The notes below the pieces were generated by a model that did not search any database, was not told the origin of the DNA, and saw only the letters and a program-made list of their open reading frames with translations. From a virus, in IMG/VR virus record IMGVR_UViG_3300025789_000006, positions 1 through 53,156 of that record: a DNA stretch of 53,156 nt. One strand, given 5' to 3'. This document shows, piece by piece, positions 32,116 through 38,472 of this stretch. Position 1 is the first letter of the stretch. Every line of letters begins with the position of its first letter. A program made the position numbers and the translations under genes.

Positions 32116-32329
32116 CAGTTGAAGTCTCTCGTTCAACTATCAACTTTCCTTCTGTGACGAAGTTCCAATCCACACCGTTTGGATCCATCTCTGTCCATGC
32201 TACGGATTGAATCTTCACCCCTTTACAGATGATCTCTTTGTTGTTCTCATCGAACACGCGCCACTTGTGATCAACGGTGCCGCGCCCCGGTTGGCCTGCG
32301 GTTTTGTTGTAGCGAATGCGGTATTTCAT
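32102..32329 (-). CDS. Hypothetical beta-rich protein
   Basis: A 75-residue protein (MKYRIRYNKTAGQPGRGTVDHKWRVFDENNKEIICKGVKIQSVAWTEM, ending TSTVVIV), probably a small beta sheet. Its last codons overlap the O3 promoter region. Ribosome site AGGTGA; overlaps the oxygenase gene end. Not recognised. Confidence 0.6.
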   Translation of the reverse strand: MKYRIRYNKTAGQPGRGTVDHKWRVFDENNKEIICKGVKIQSVAWTEMDPNGVDWNFVTEGKLIVERETSTVVIV

Positions 32330-32970
32330 ATCACCTCCACTTTAGGGTCAGCCGCCGCCTCCTGTGGTGCTTGCGTGACGCCAAGATTCATGTGGACGAA
32401 CTTCACCGATTGCTCGCGGTTAAGGTTGCGGCTGAACTGGTGAGGCAACCATGCCGGTGTGAAGATGAGTGTGCCCTCTTCAGGCGTGAAGACCACCTGC
32501 GTCGATGCAGGCGCGACTTTCTTGTTGTCCTTAACCGGCAAATTGGTGATGACTTTGCCGGGGCGTGGATCGTGAATCACCATCTTCATGGCGTTCTTTG
32601 GCATGTTGAGGAAGTAGAACGCGCTGATCGCCGCGCCGTTGCCGTGGACATGAGTCTCCATGGCAGATTGGAAGTTGTGCTCTTGAGTCCACATCTCTTG
32701 AAAGAAGGTGACCAAGTTGTCCATGTTGTAGCCCTGAGCCGCGAAGATGTTCCATGCGGTTTGGGAGACATACTGCGCAAACTCTGCGGCATCCGGCTCG
32801 TGCGAGAAGCTTGCAGTCATCACGGTCATGGGGTTCTTTTTGTTCTTGTGCCGCGCCCTTGACTTGGCAAGGTATTGATTCGAAATCTTGCGAATGGGTT
32901 CCAAAAACTGTGGCAACTTCACCGCGTAGATCGGGGTGGTGAAGTAGTGGAACTCTTCAAGTTTGTCCAT
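32326..32970 (-). CDS. 2-oxoglutarate/Fe(II)-dependent oxygenase-like protein
   Basis: A 214-residue protein resembling phage 2OG-Fe(II) oxygenases. Metal-site candidates are His107 and His109 in ETHVHGNG and His177 in PAWLPHQFSRN, with Arg185 to hold 2-oxoglutarate. The intervening DPRPG (134-138) and EEGTLIFTPAWLPH segments are the family pattern. Usual members have HxD or HxH at the first site, so the core is intact. Such enzymes are frequent in aquatic phages; substrates are mostly unknown. First gene after operator O4. Confidence 0.78.
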   Translation of the reverse strand: MDKLEEFHYFTTPIYAVKLPQFLEPIRKISNQYLAKSRARHKNKKNPMTVMTASFSHEPDAAEFAQYVSQTAWNIFAAQGYNMDNLVTFFQEMWTQEHNFQSAMETHVHGNGAAISAFYFLNMPKNAMKMVIHDPRPGKVITNLPVKDNKKVAPASTQVVFTPEEGTLIFTPAWLPHQFSRNLNREQSVKFVHMNLGVTQAPQEAAADPKVEVI

Positions 32971-32996
32971 GTTTTTCTCCTGATTGAACTATCAAA

Positions 32997-33015
32997 AGTC
33001 TAACACGGAATTAGA
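32997..33015 (-). promoter_or_regulatory. Operator O4 over the oxygenase promoter
   Basis: TCTAACACGGAATTAGA (32999-33015) overlaps TAGACT (32997-33002, minus strand) as in O3 and O5. No good -35 is visible at the right distance. Confidence 0.6.
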
Positions 33016-33302
33016 ACTTTGCGTAGGGAAAATGGAAGGTCTTTTGACCTTAATCAAAATTACCCTTTCTTTATTTCTACCTTACTGTCTCTTTCCTGAT
33101 ACCCAGAGGTGGACAGACTCAGCCCTCCCAAGAGAGGATGAGCCTTCACAGATACCCGTCGGAGTTTCTGACCCGTCAGTCGTTCGATGTAAGGGCACTC
33201 ACTTCGCCACCCTTTGCTCTATCTCAACATCTTTCCCGTAGTAGAGCTGTCCCTGATCGCTACCGCCAGTGCGCGTCCGATTCAGCGACAAAGTATGAGA
33301 TC
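33016..33302. other. Non-coding stretch with several short hairpins
   Basis: No convincing gene on either strand. It holds short inverted repeats: AAGGTC/GACCTT (33034-33049), CTGA/TCAG (near 33165-33180), and GCTCTA/TAGAGC (about 33218-33250). It may be part of the RNA locus or simply leader and trailer sequence. No homology recognised. Confidence 0.4.
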
Positions 33303-33423
33303 AAAAAAAAGCCGTTAAGACAAACCCCGGTGAGAACACATCCTTCTTTTGGAAGGACGGCACCCCATTCGGGGTCGGAGTTTGACTTAACGGCTTTCGC
33401 TTGCACAGGTTCTCACGCCTTGC
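33303..33423 (-). ncRNA. Structured ~120-nt RNA with intrinsic terminator
   Basis: On the minus strand a TATAAT/TTGACA promoter precedes a predicted RNA. A closing stem (33376-33394 with 33311-33329) pairs GCCGTTAAG/CTTAACGGC, one mismatch, then CAAAC/GTTTG and further pairs. It encloses two hairpins: ACCCC-GAAT-GGGGT (33362-33375) and TCCTTC/GAAGGA (33341-33357). GTGAGAAC (33409-33416) outside the closing stem is complementary to GTTCTCAC (33330-33337) inside it, a possible pseudoknot. The closing stem runs into eight T residues (33303-33310), an intrinsic terminator. No open reading frame is evident. I do not recognise an RNA family. Confidence 0.75.
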
Positions 33424-33429
33424 AAGTGA

Positions 33430-33460
33430 ATTATAACCACAAGCAAATTTTGCTTGTCAA
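33430..33460 (-). promoter_or_regulatory. Consensus sigma70 promoter for the structured RNA
   Basis: Perfect TTGACA (33455-33460) and perfect TATAAT (33430-33435) on the minus strand, 19 bases apart, with a hairpin-forming ACAAGCAAA/TTTGCTTGT element between them. Best pair of hexamers noticed in the window. Predicted start near 33423. Confidence 0.7.
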
Positions 33461-33470
33461 GTCTTTTTTT

Positions 33471-33543
33471 GGGGTGAAGGGGAGAATCGAACTCTCGCTG
33501 ACAGATTCACAGGCTGTCGTGCTACCACTACACTACCGACACC
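33471..33543 (-). tRNA. Degenerate tRNA-His(GTG) candidate
   Basis: Minus-strand sequence GGTGTCGGTAGTGTAGTGG opens a tRNA-like fold with a good D arm (GTGT/GCAC), anticodon loop CTGTGAA (GTG), T loop TTCGATT and a 3' end CACCCCA that would include an encoded CCA. The leading G and the C before CCA suit tRNA-His. Two mismatches in the acceptor stem, one at the base of the anticodon loop and one in the T stem suggest decay or a specialised use. Confidence 0.6.
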
Positions 33544-33552
33544 ATAAAGTGG

Positions 33553-33627
33553 CTGTGGTATTTGGAATCGAACCAAACTCATTCTCGGTTAACAGCCGAG
33601 CGCATACACCTTGCTTGCTCTACCACA
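33553..33627 (-). tRNA. tRNA-Asn(GTT)
   Basis: Minus-strand fold: acceptor TGTGGTA/TACCACA (seven pairs), D arm with a three-pair stem, anticodon stem CTCGG/CCGAG with loop CTGTTAA (anticodon GTT, Asn), T stem TTTGG/CCAAA with loop TTCGATT. CCA is not encoded. Middle gene of a three-tRNA cluster. Confidence 0.88.
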
Positions 33628-33658
33628 ATGGGATAGGGTCAATTTCGATGATGATTGG

Positions 33659-33730
33659 TCTGTGCGGTAGGGATCGAACCTACGACCTCGTGTGCCCAAG
33701 ACACGCGCGCTACCACTGCGCTACGCACAG
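33659..33730 (-). tRNA. tRNA-Pro(TGG)
   Basis: Minus-strand fold: acceptor CTGTGCG/CGCACAG, D stem GCGC/GCGC, anticodon stem CGTGT/ACACG with loop CTTGGGC (anticodon TGG, Pro), T stem GTAGG/CCTAC with loop TTCGATC. 72 nt, no encoded CCA. First tRNA after the cluster promoter. Confidence 0.92.
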
Positions 33731-33771
33731 AGATAGGGGGTCGTGGGAGAGATGTGTTCATGATTGGATGA

Positions 33772-33801
33772 ATTATATACATGAGATGGCTGTCATGTAC
33801 A
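33772..33801 (-). promoter_or_regulatory. Promoter candidate for the tRNA cluster
   Basis: TATAAT (33772-33777) on the minus strand, with TGTACA (33796-33801; four of six -35 bases) 18 bases upstream. Lies 42 bases before tRNA-Pro. Confidence 0.5.
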
Positions 33802-33819
33802 TTTTTTTGAGTTTTGTAA

Positions 33820-34067
33820 ACATGACCCTTCTGTTTCTTGGTGGGTCATACCTCAGACGGGTCAGATTAACCGTCGAGCCTTCGGCTTATGCAAGTTGTT
33901 GGTGGCCGCAAATGGGGAACTGTGGACTGAACCACTCGCCCGATCACCGCATCTGCCACCAACACAACTGGAGACTGAAAGGCAGTTGGCGACGCGCAGT
34001 GAAGCACCAAGTCGTTTCCCACGCCAATCCCCATGTGTGTTGGCGCTGATGTTTACAGTCCATCAGC
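33820..34067. other. Array of consecutive hairpins, possible long structured RNA
   Basis: No convincing gene. Inverted repeats follow one another: ATGACCC/GGGTCAT (about 33822-33850), GACGG/CCGTC (about 33856-33875), a short AGCC/GGCT hairpin, TGTTGGTGGC/GCCACCAACA (33897-33906 with 33955-33964) enclosing GTGG/CCAC, CAACTG/CAGTTG (33965-33988), CGCCAA/TTGGCG (34022-34045) and GCTGATG/CATCAGC (about 34044-34066). Strand of transcription is unclear; minus is likelier from context. It lies between the primase-like gene and the tRNA promoter. Confidence 0.5.
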
Positions 34068-34083
34068 ACGACTTTCTAGAGAG

Positions 34084-34950
34084 TCAGGAGTATACCGCTG
34101 ATCTTCTACATTCGATGATTTTTTCCACCACCTTAAAAACGCTCTCCTTGGTATGTAGATCATTCGCATCCCATCCGACGGTGTCAGCCATCGTCCAAGG
34201 CAATCCGGTGGCCTCTGCGGCCTTCCTGCCCGTCTCTGAGGCATCGTTGTCGGCAAAGATGAACCGGTTGCCGGGTATCTGGTCAGCCACCGCAATCATG
34301 TTCGATGCTGAGAAGCACACTATCACCGAGGCCATCACGCCACAGCTCCTAAGGGCTTGATGCACCGACAGGCCGGTGGCATACCCTTCAACCAACCACG
34401 CCTCAGGCAGGCTCCTGTTGCCGATGTAAAAAACCGCATGCTTGGCCCTCATGCCGTGGAGCATCTTCTTTTCGTATTGTCGCGCGTCGTAGTCGTAGTA
34501 AATCTGCTGATAGCCCTGCAAAGCCATCGTGCTGACATTGCGCATGGGCACCAACAGCTTGTTGTCCAACACGAGCCCCAACTCATTTTTAAAACCCTTG
34601 AACTGCAGGTAGGCGTGGTTCTCTTTCTTAGCTGACCTGAGCGTGATGTCAGCCTGCAGGGCCACCCGTTGGTAGCCTGCCTCCTTGTCGGACTGCTGTA
34701 CGCGCCGTTTATCGGCCCATGCGCGCTTTTCTGCGTCAGTCCATGGTTTGGCATGAGGGTCTTCGTACCAAACGACTCTGGCCTCTCCTGACCAATCCAT
34801 GACCCATCCGCGCTGACCATCCCAGAAGTAGGCGCCATTGTCTGACTTGGGCTTGCTGACCGTACCAGTTCGCTTGATGCGCTCAGAAGGGTACAGCTTG
34901 TCGTGGTCGATCTCTACCCCGTGAGCTCGTGCAAAGTCGATGAAGCTCAT
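34084..34950 (-). CDS. Toprim-domain DNA primase-like protein
   Basis: A 288-residue protein. Residues 1-60 resemble the N-terminal part of phage primases (SFIDFARAHGVEIDHDKLYPSERIKRTGT, then SDNGAYFWDGQRGWVMDW). The Toprim centre has the acidic residue in AWLVEGYATG (about residue 186) and the DxD-type site FADNDASETG (about 235), followed by DTVGWDANDLH. In primases this site holds Mg for primer synthesis. There is no helicase domain attached; the separate SF2 helicase nearby is not of the DnaB type. Start MSFIDFARAHG at 34950 was chosen for its match to primase N termini. Confidence 0.82.
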   Translation of the reverse strand: MSFIDFARAHGVEIDHDKLYPSERIKRTGTVSKPKSDNGAYFWDGQRGWVMDWSGEARVVWYEDPHAKPWTDAEKRAWADKRRVQQSDKEAGYQRVALQADITLRSAKKENHAYLQFKGFKNELGLVLDNKLLVPMRNVSTMALQGYQQIYYDYDARQYEKKMLHGMRAKHAVFYIGNRSLPEAWLVEGYATGLSVHQALRSCGVMASVIVCFSASNMIAVADQIPGNRFIFADNDASETGRKAAEATGLPWTMADTVGWDANDLHTKESVFKVVEKIIECRRSAVYS

Positions 34951-35144
34951 GATGCACTCACTGGGTAAAAGGTCACAACACCACTGGGCCAATGAATAGT
35001 GACACTGCAACCCAACTTTTTGGATGTGCTTGAAATCCAATGCTTGATTGCAGGCTCATACATCAATTTTTCAAGCAAACGCAAACTGATAGTCGCATCT
35101 TCGCCGCGATTCACCCTCTCGGCAATCCATGCTTCGATATTCAT
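34947..35144 (-). CDS. Small hypothetical protein
   Basis: A 65-residue protein (MNIEAWIAERVNRGEDATISLRLLEKLMYE, ending TIHWPSGVVTFYPVSAS), mixed helix and strand. Strong AAGGAGG ribosome site. Overlaps the primase-like gene by ATGA, suggesting co-translation. Not recognised. Confidence 0.62.
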   Translation of the reverse strand: MNIEAWIAERVNRGEDATISLRLLEKLMYEPAIKHWISSTSKKLGCSVTIHWPSGVVTFYPVSAS

Positions 35145-35350
35145 AGATCACCCCTCCTTATGGCCCTCAAAACTCGATCTGCGGTATCTTTCAAAGTGCC
35201 AAGAAGTGCAACACTTGCTCTGATAGAGCATGCATCACGCTCATGCTGTGCTACCAGTTTGGCAAAGCGTTTAAGTGCTTTTGGATGCGTTGCTAAACAA
35301 CTTGGTAAGTTTGCCTCTCTAGCCATCTCAATAATTTGTTCGTCAGTCAT
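35141..35350 (-). CDS. Small hypothetical helical protein
   Basis: A 69-residue protein (MTDEQIIEMAREANLPSCLATHPKALKRFAKLVAQHERDACSIRA). The phrase IIEMAREAN...FAKLVAQHERDAC is frequent in short phage early proteins; role unknown. Overlaps both neighbours. Confidence 0.65.
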   Translation of the reverse strand: MTDEQIIEMAREANLPSCLATHPKALKRFAKLVAQHERDACSIRASVALLGTLKDTADRVLRAIRRGDL

Positions 35351-35535
35351 TCTCCGCTACCTCCGTATGACTGGTAGGTGTAGGTGGTCTGCTTCAGCAT
35401 CAACTTGAGATTTTTCTTGAACAGTCGAAGCTCGGCAAGTCTGATCTTGTCCTTGAGCTCGTGGTGAAGCTTGATTCTGGTTAAGAGTGCCGCCTCACGG
35501 TTGGCAATCAATGCGTCAATGGTTTTTGCTTTCAT
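35347..35535 (-). CDS. Small basic helical protein
   Basis: A 62-residue Lys/Leu-rich helical protein (KTIDALIANREAALLTRIKLHHELKDKIRLAELRLFKKNLKLMLKQ). GAGGAG ribosome site. Coupled to neighbours by 4-base overlaps. Not recognised. Confidence 0.58.
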   Translation of the reverse strand: MKAKTIDALIANREAALLTRIKLHHELKDKIRLAELRLFKKNLKLMLKQTTYTYQSYGGSGE

Positions 35536-35810
35536 TTCAAGTACTCCTCTTCAATCTCTAAAGCTCGTTTGAGAACAATGTCTAATGTCGATCCACACAC
35601 CTTGTGAAAACCAACAGGTGTATCTGGATACCACTGCAACTCCCACAGTTCATCGGTGTCGATGCACTTTTGTTTGTCCTCAGGCGAAACCCAATAATGC
35701 TCATCATCAACAGATGGGTGATATCCGACTCTTTCTGCCACCGTCTCGTAGTAGTCCTTGTGCTCGTTGTGAGTCAAGTACAGGCCCGCTTTGTGTTTTG
35801 GAAAAATCAT
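35532..35810 (-). CDS. Hypothetical protein
   Basis: A 92-residue protein (MIFPKHKAGLYLTHNEHKDYYETVAERVGYHPSVDDEHYWVSPEDKQKCIDTDELWELQWYPDTPVGF) rich in His, Tyr and Trp, with an acidic C-terminal helix. ATG at 35810 follows AAGGAG; overlaps the helicase stop. Not recognised. Confidence 0.6.
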   Translation of the reverse strand: MIFPKHKAGLYLTHNEHKDYYETVAERVGYHPSVDDEHYWVSPEDKQKCIDTDELWELQWYPDTPVGFHKVCGSTLDIVLKRALEIEEEYLK

Positions 35811-37333
35811 CGTCCTGCTCCTTTTTTCCATGCAATGTTCATCTGTTGAATCTTGTTGTACACATTCCTGTTGATCTCGACCATCGGGGCATTACTGAAT
35901 GCCCACTTCGATTCTTGGCCTGTGATCTGCCGGTATAAGTGCCATGCCCTGCCTGACTGCGCGTCTGCCTTGCTGTGAATCCGCGCATACGAACACAGTT
36001 GATGCCACAAGTGTTCGGCGTTGTCTGCGAGTTTCTTTTTGTTCTTGCCTTCACCGATGAAGATTTCCTTCATGTGGCCCGGCACCGCGTCGCTGATCTC
36101 ACGGCTCACGCGCTCGTAACCGCAAGCCATGCACCGCTTGTGGAAAGGTGTGTAGCCACACTTCGGACAGCCCTTGGTATCGAACTCCTCCTTCGTGCGC
36201 ACTGTCTTGTCGAGCTTCTCGCCATCGTCGAGCTTCTCCAACCCGTTGAAGTAGATGTCGTTGAAGTCTTCAAAGAACCGGATGATGTTGCCGCTGAAGT
36301 CGAGCAGGTGGCAATCCTTCTTGCCTGTCTCAGGCGAGCTCCGCAGGCCACGGCCCCACATCTGAATCGCAGTCGAGAGTGACTTGCGCAATGGGCGCGC
36401 ATCGCAGATACAGCCAACATCAGGCACATCAAAGCCCTTTGCGAGGGCCTCCACGCTGATCAACACGCGCAGGTAGGTGTCAGGCTTGCGGTACTCCTTC
36501 AAGAGTTCCTCGCGCTCGCGCTCCTTCGTCTCAGAGGTGAACATCGCCGCCATGATGCCTTGGGCAATGAACTGCCTGCAGAGCTCTTCACAGTGGGCGA
36601 TGGTGGCCCCAAACACGATGGTCTTACGGTTGTCGCCGAACTTGATCCAGTCGTTGACCACATCACCTACGATCTTGAGCTCGCGCTCCTCAGCCGCCTT
36701 GTCTGTCCACTCGCCACCTTTGACCTCTGCGCCGGTCATATCGGGCTTTTGGCACGAGAAAATCCGCATGGGCACCAGAGTACCCTCCTGCGTGAGATCG
36801 TTCATCGTGGTTGCATTTACCAAGTTGGTAAAGATTTTTCCAAGGCCCGGCGTGAAGGGCGTGGCAGACAGGCCAATGACCGTTGCGTTTGTTGCTTTTG
36901 CAAACTCAGTCCATGCCTTGTATGTGGTGTGCGCTTCATCGACCACCAACACATCCATTTGAGGCCAGAACGCGCGCTTGGCGACGGTCTGCACACTGGC
37001 AATTTGGAAGAGCTCACTTGGCCTGCGGCGCCAATGGTTGGCTTGAATGACGCCATGGTTGTACATGCCGTAGCGGTCAGCCACCGCAGAGGTTTGGTTG
37101 ATCAGCGTGGTGCGGTCACACAGGAACACAGCGCGCTTGCCCTTTTGGATTGCTTCATTACAAATTCGTAATCCAAGGTAAGTCTTACCGGCCCCTGTGG
37201 GCGCCATGATCAACTGGTTTTTATGTCCCTCACGAAACCCTTGGCGCAGGGCTTCATGGGCATCAATTTGGAATTGACGAGGGGTTGGGAATCCATCATC
37301 ACGCCCACTTGGCGCTAGGAGTTTTGAGGTCAT
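35807..37333 (-). CDS. SF2 (DEAD/DEAH-type) helicase with C-terminal zinc finger
   Basis: A 508-residue ATP-dependent helicase. Motif I APTGAGKT (residues 44-51), motif II VDEAH (131-135), motif III SATPF (156-160), and motif VI QMWGRGLR later, with AKGFDVPDVGCICDARP before it. This is the ResIII/RecQ-like two-domain core found in many phages, sometimes linked to replication start. Near residue 400 four Cys (CPKCGY...CMACGY) form a probable zinc finger. The start overlaps the ParB-like gene by ATGA. Confidence 0.92.
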   Translation of the reverse strand: MTSKLLAPSGRDDGFPTPRQFQIDAHEALRQGFREGHKNQLIMAPTGAGKTYLGLRICNEAIQKGKRAVFLCDRTTLINQTSAVADRYGMYNHGVIQANHWRRRPSELFQIASVQTVAKRAFWPQMDVLVVDEAHTTYKAWTEFAKATNATVIGLSATPFTPGLGKIFTNLVNATTMNDLTQEGTLVPMRIFSCQKPDMTGAEVKGGEWTDKAAEERELKIVGDVVNDWIKFGDNRKTIVFGATIAHCEELCRQFIAQGIMAAMFTSETKEREREELLKEYRKPDTYLRVLISVEALAKGFDVPDVGCICDARPLRKSLSTAIQMWGRGLRSSPETGKKDCHLLDFSGNIIRFFEDFNDIYFNGLEKLDDGEKLDKTVRTKEEFDTKGCPKCGYTPFHKRCMACGYERVSREISDAVPGHMKEIFIGEGKNKKKLADNAEHLWHQLCSYARIHSKADAQSGRAWHLYRQITGQESKWAFSNAPMVEINRNVYNKIQQMNIAWKKGAGR

Positions 37334-38133
37334 TTTTTGGCTTTCAGTTTGTCATTTTCTTTTTGAAGTTTCTTGACCATTTTCACGGCCTCGTTGCGCT
37401 CATTCATGAGTCCATGAAGGCGTGTCTCTAGTTGAGCATTCAAGTAGTTCAGGCGCTTGATTTCTTCGTGTGCTGTCGCCAGTGCATCGTCTGAGTCCAA
37501 GAGCTTGTACATGGCCTCTTGGTCAGCAATCAGCGCCAACTCTGCCGCCTTGATTTCCTCGTCTGAGGGCGCCTCACCGGCGTAGGGATTTTCCCTATCT
37601 GTTGGTTTTTCACTACTAATTAAATTAGTATTTTGTTTCTCTTGAATCTTCTTCTCGAAGTGCTTCTTGACGCTCTCTGCCTGCTTCTTTTTGCGCTCTG
37701 GGTCACGCACTGAAGCCACAAAGGGCTGAGATACCACGCAGATTTTGGCGATCTCGTAGTTGCTCTTGTCCTTGAGCAGTGGGTTGTTAATGGCGTTCTC
37801 AACACTGCGCTCTTTGTCGGCCCGTGTGCGAGCTCTACCGTGTTTGCCGTTGGCGCCGTATGAGTCCACTTGGGCATCAAACTGCGAGCCGGGCAAATAG
37901 TTGACATTGATTTCCTTCACGCCAAGTTGCTTGTACGCAAGGTAGCGATGGAAGCCATCTGATAGCCAGTGGTGCGAACCGTCAAAGCGTGTCTCAATCG
38001 GGTCGTACTCCATGTCATTCTTCAGATCGTCAACGATCTTCTGAATCCAGTTGGCGTCCATCTCTACTCTTGATTGGGTGTCTCCATCGATCCTCACGGT
38101 GTTGATGGGTACCAATTTCAGCGTTCTTTTCAT
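37330..38133 (-). CDS. ParB-like DNA-binding protein with C-terminal coiled coil
   Basis: A 267-residue protein. Residues 1-95 follow the ParB/Srx N-terminal domain (VPINTVRIDGDTQSRVEMDANWIQKIVDDLKN, then SDGFHRYLAYKQLG; the GxHR nucleotide-binding type motif is SDGFHR). Residues 110-150 look like a helix-turn-helix (NYEIAKICVVSQPFVASVRDPERK). Residues 215-267 form a coiled coil. Such proteins in phages may act as nucleases or regulators rather than in partition. Copy E of the 17-nt palindrome lies inside the gene at about residue 170. Confidence 0.8.
   Translation of the reverse strand: MKRTLKLVPINTVRIDGDTQSRVEMDANWIQKIVDDLKNDMEYDPIETRFDGSHHWLSDGFHRYLAYKQLGVKEINVNYLPGSQFDAQVDSYGANGKHGRARTRADKERSVENAINNPLLKDKSNYEIAKICVVSQPFVASVRDPERKKKQAESVKKHFEKKIQEKQNTNLISSEKPTDRENPYAGEAPSDEEIKAAELALIADQEAMYKLLDSDDALATAHEEIKRLNYLNAQLETRLHGLMNERNEAVKMVKKLQKENDKLKAKK
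37614..37630. repeat. 17-nt perfect palindrome, copy E
   Basis: TACTAATTAAATTAGTA, inside the ParB-like gene where it is read as part of an Asn-Thr-Asn-Leu-Ile-Ser stretch between domains. Confidence 0.9.
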
Positions 38134-38152
38134 TCACATCTCCTGTTAAATT

Positions 38153-38353
38153 TCAGTCAAATAAATCGGGGCGTAGTTCTTTTGCTGTGACCAGTCCTTG
38201 CGTTGCCTTCTCGATCTTCTTTGCCAACTCTGCTGAAGGTCGGCGAGCTTTCCTCAATAACAATCCCAACCATGTTGGGGTGATGCCGAGGTACTCAGCC
38301 ATCTCTTTCTTGGCCCCGTAGGGCTCTTCCTCGAAATATTTTTTTAGGTTCAT
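38153..38353 (-). CDS. YdaS/Cro-like helix-turn-helix repressor
   Basis: A 66-residue regulator. MNLKKYFEEEPYGAKKEMAEYLGITPTWLGLLLRKARRPSAELAKKIEKATQG is a standard five-helix Cro/YdaS fold, with the recognition helix about residues 25-37, and it ends VTAKELRPDLF, the usual end of the YdaS group. It sits at the divergent control region and its own leader holds operator O5, so it probably represses itself and the other O-site promoters. AGAAAGGAG ribosome site. Confidence 0.85.
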   Translation of the reverse strand: MNLKKYFEEEPYGAKKEMAEYLGITPTWLGLLLRKARRPSAELAKKIEKATQGLVTAKELRPDLFD

Positions 38354-38381
38354 AGAACTCCTTTCTGAAACTCTAACAAAT

Positions 38382-38413
38382 AGTCTAACACAAAATTAGA
38401 TTTGTGGTATAGT
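38382..38413. promoter_or_regulatory. Divergent early control region with operator O5
   Basis: TCTAACACAAAATTAGA (38384-38400) overlaps both a leftward -10 (TAGACT, 38382-38387) and a rightward promoter (CTAACA 38385-38390, 17-base spacer, TATAGT 38408-38413). An extra half site TCTAAC lies at 38372-38377. One bound dimer could shut both directions. Confidence 0.7.
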
Positions 38414-38417
38414 CTTT

Positions 38418-38435
38418 TCACGGCACAGTCGCCGG
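38418..38435 (+). promoter_or_regulatory. Conserved leader hairpin, copy 3
   Basis: Plus-strand leader TCACGGCACAGTCGCCGG with stem CGGC/GCCG, then GGTC/GACC and CAAGGAG before the SSB-like gene. Compared with copies 1 and 2, one stem pair changes from T-A to G-C, which keeps the pairing. Confidence 0.62.
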
Positions 38436-38472
38436 GTAAAGGTCAGTAAGACCGTTTTTCAAGGAGTAAGAG

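Noticed and set aside
33138-34049. Plus-strand reading frame of 303 codons
   Set aside because: It runs through three tRNA genes and the structured RNA on the other strand and has no domain-like sequence.
37330-38133. Plasmid partition system
   Set aside because: A ParB-like protein is present but no ParA ATPase gene was found, so partition cannot be claimed.
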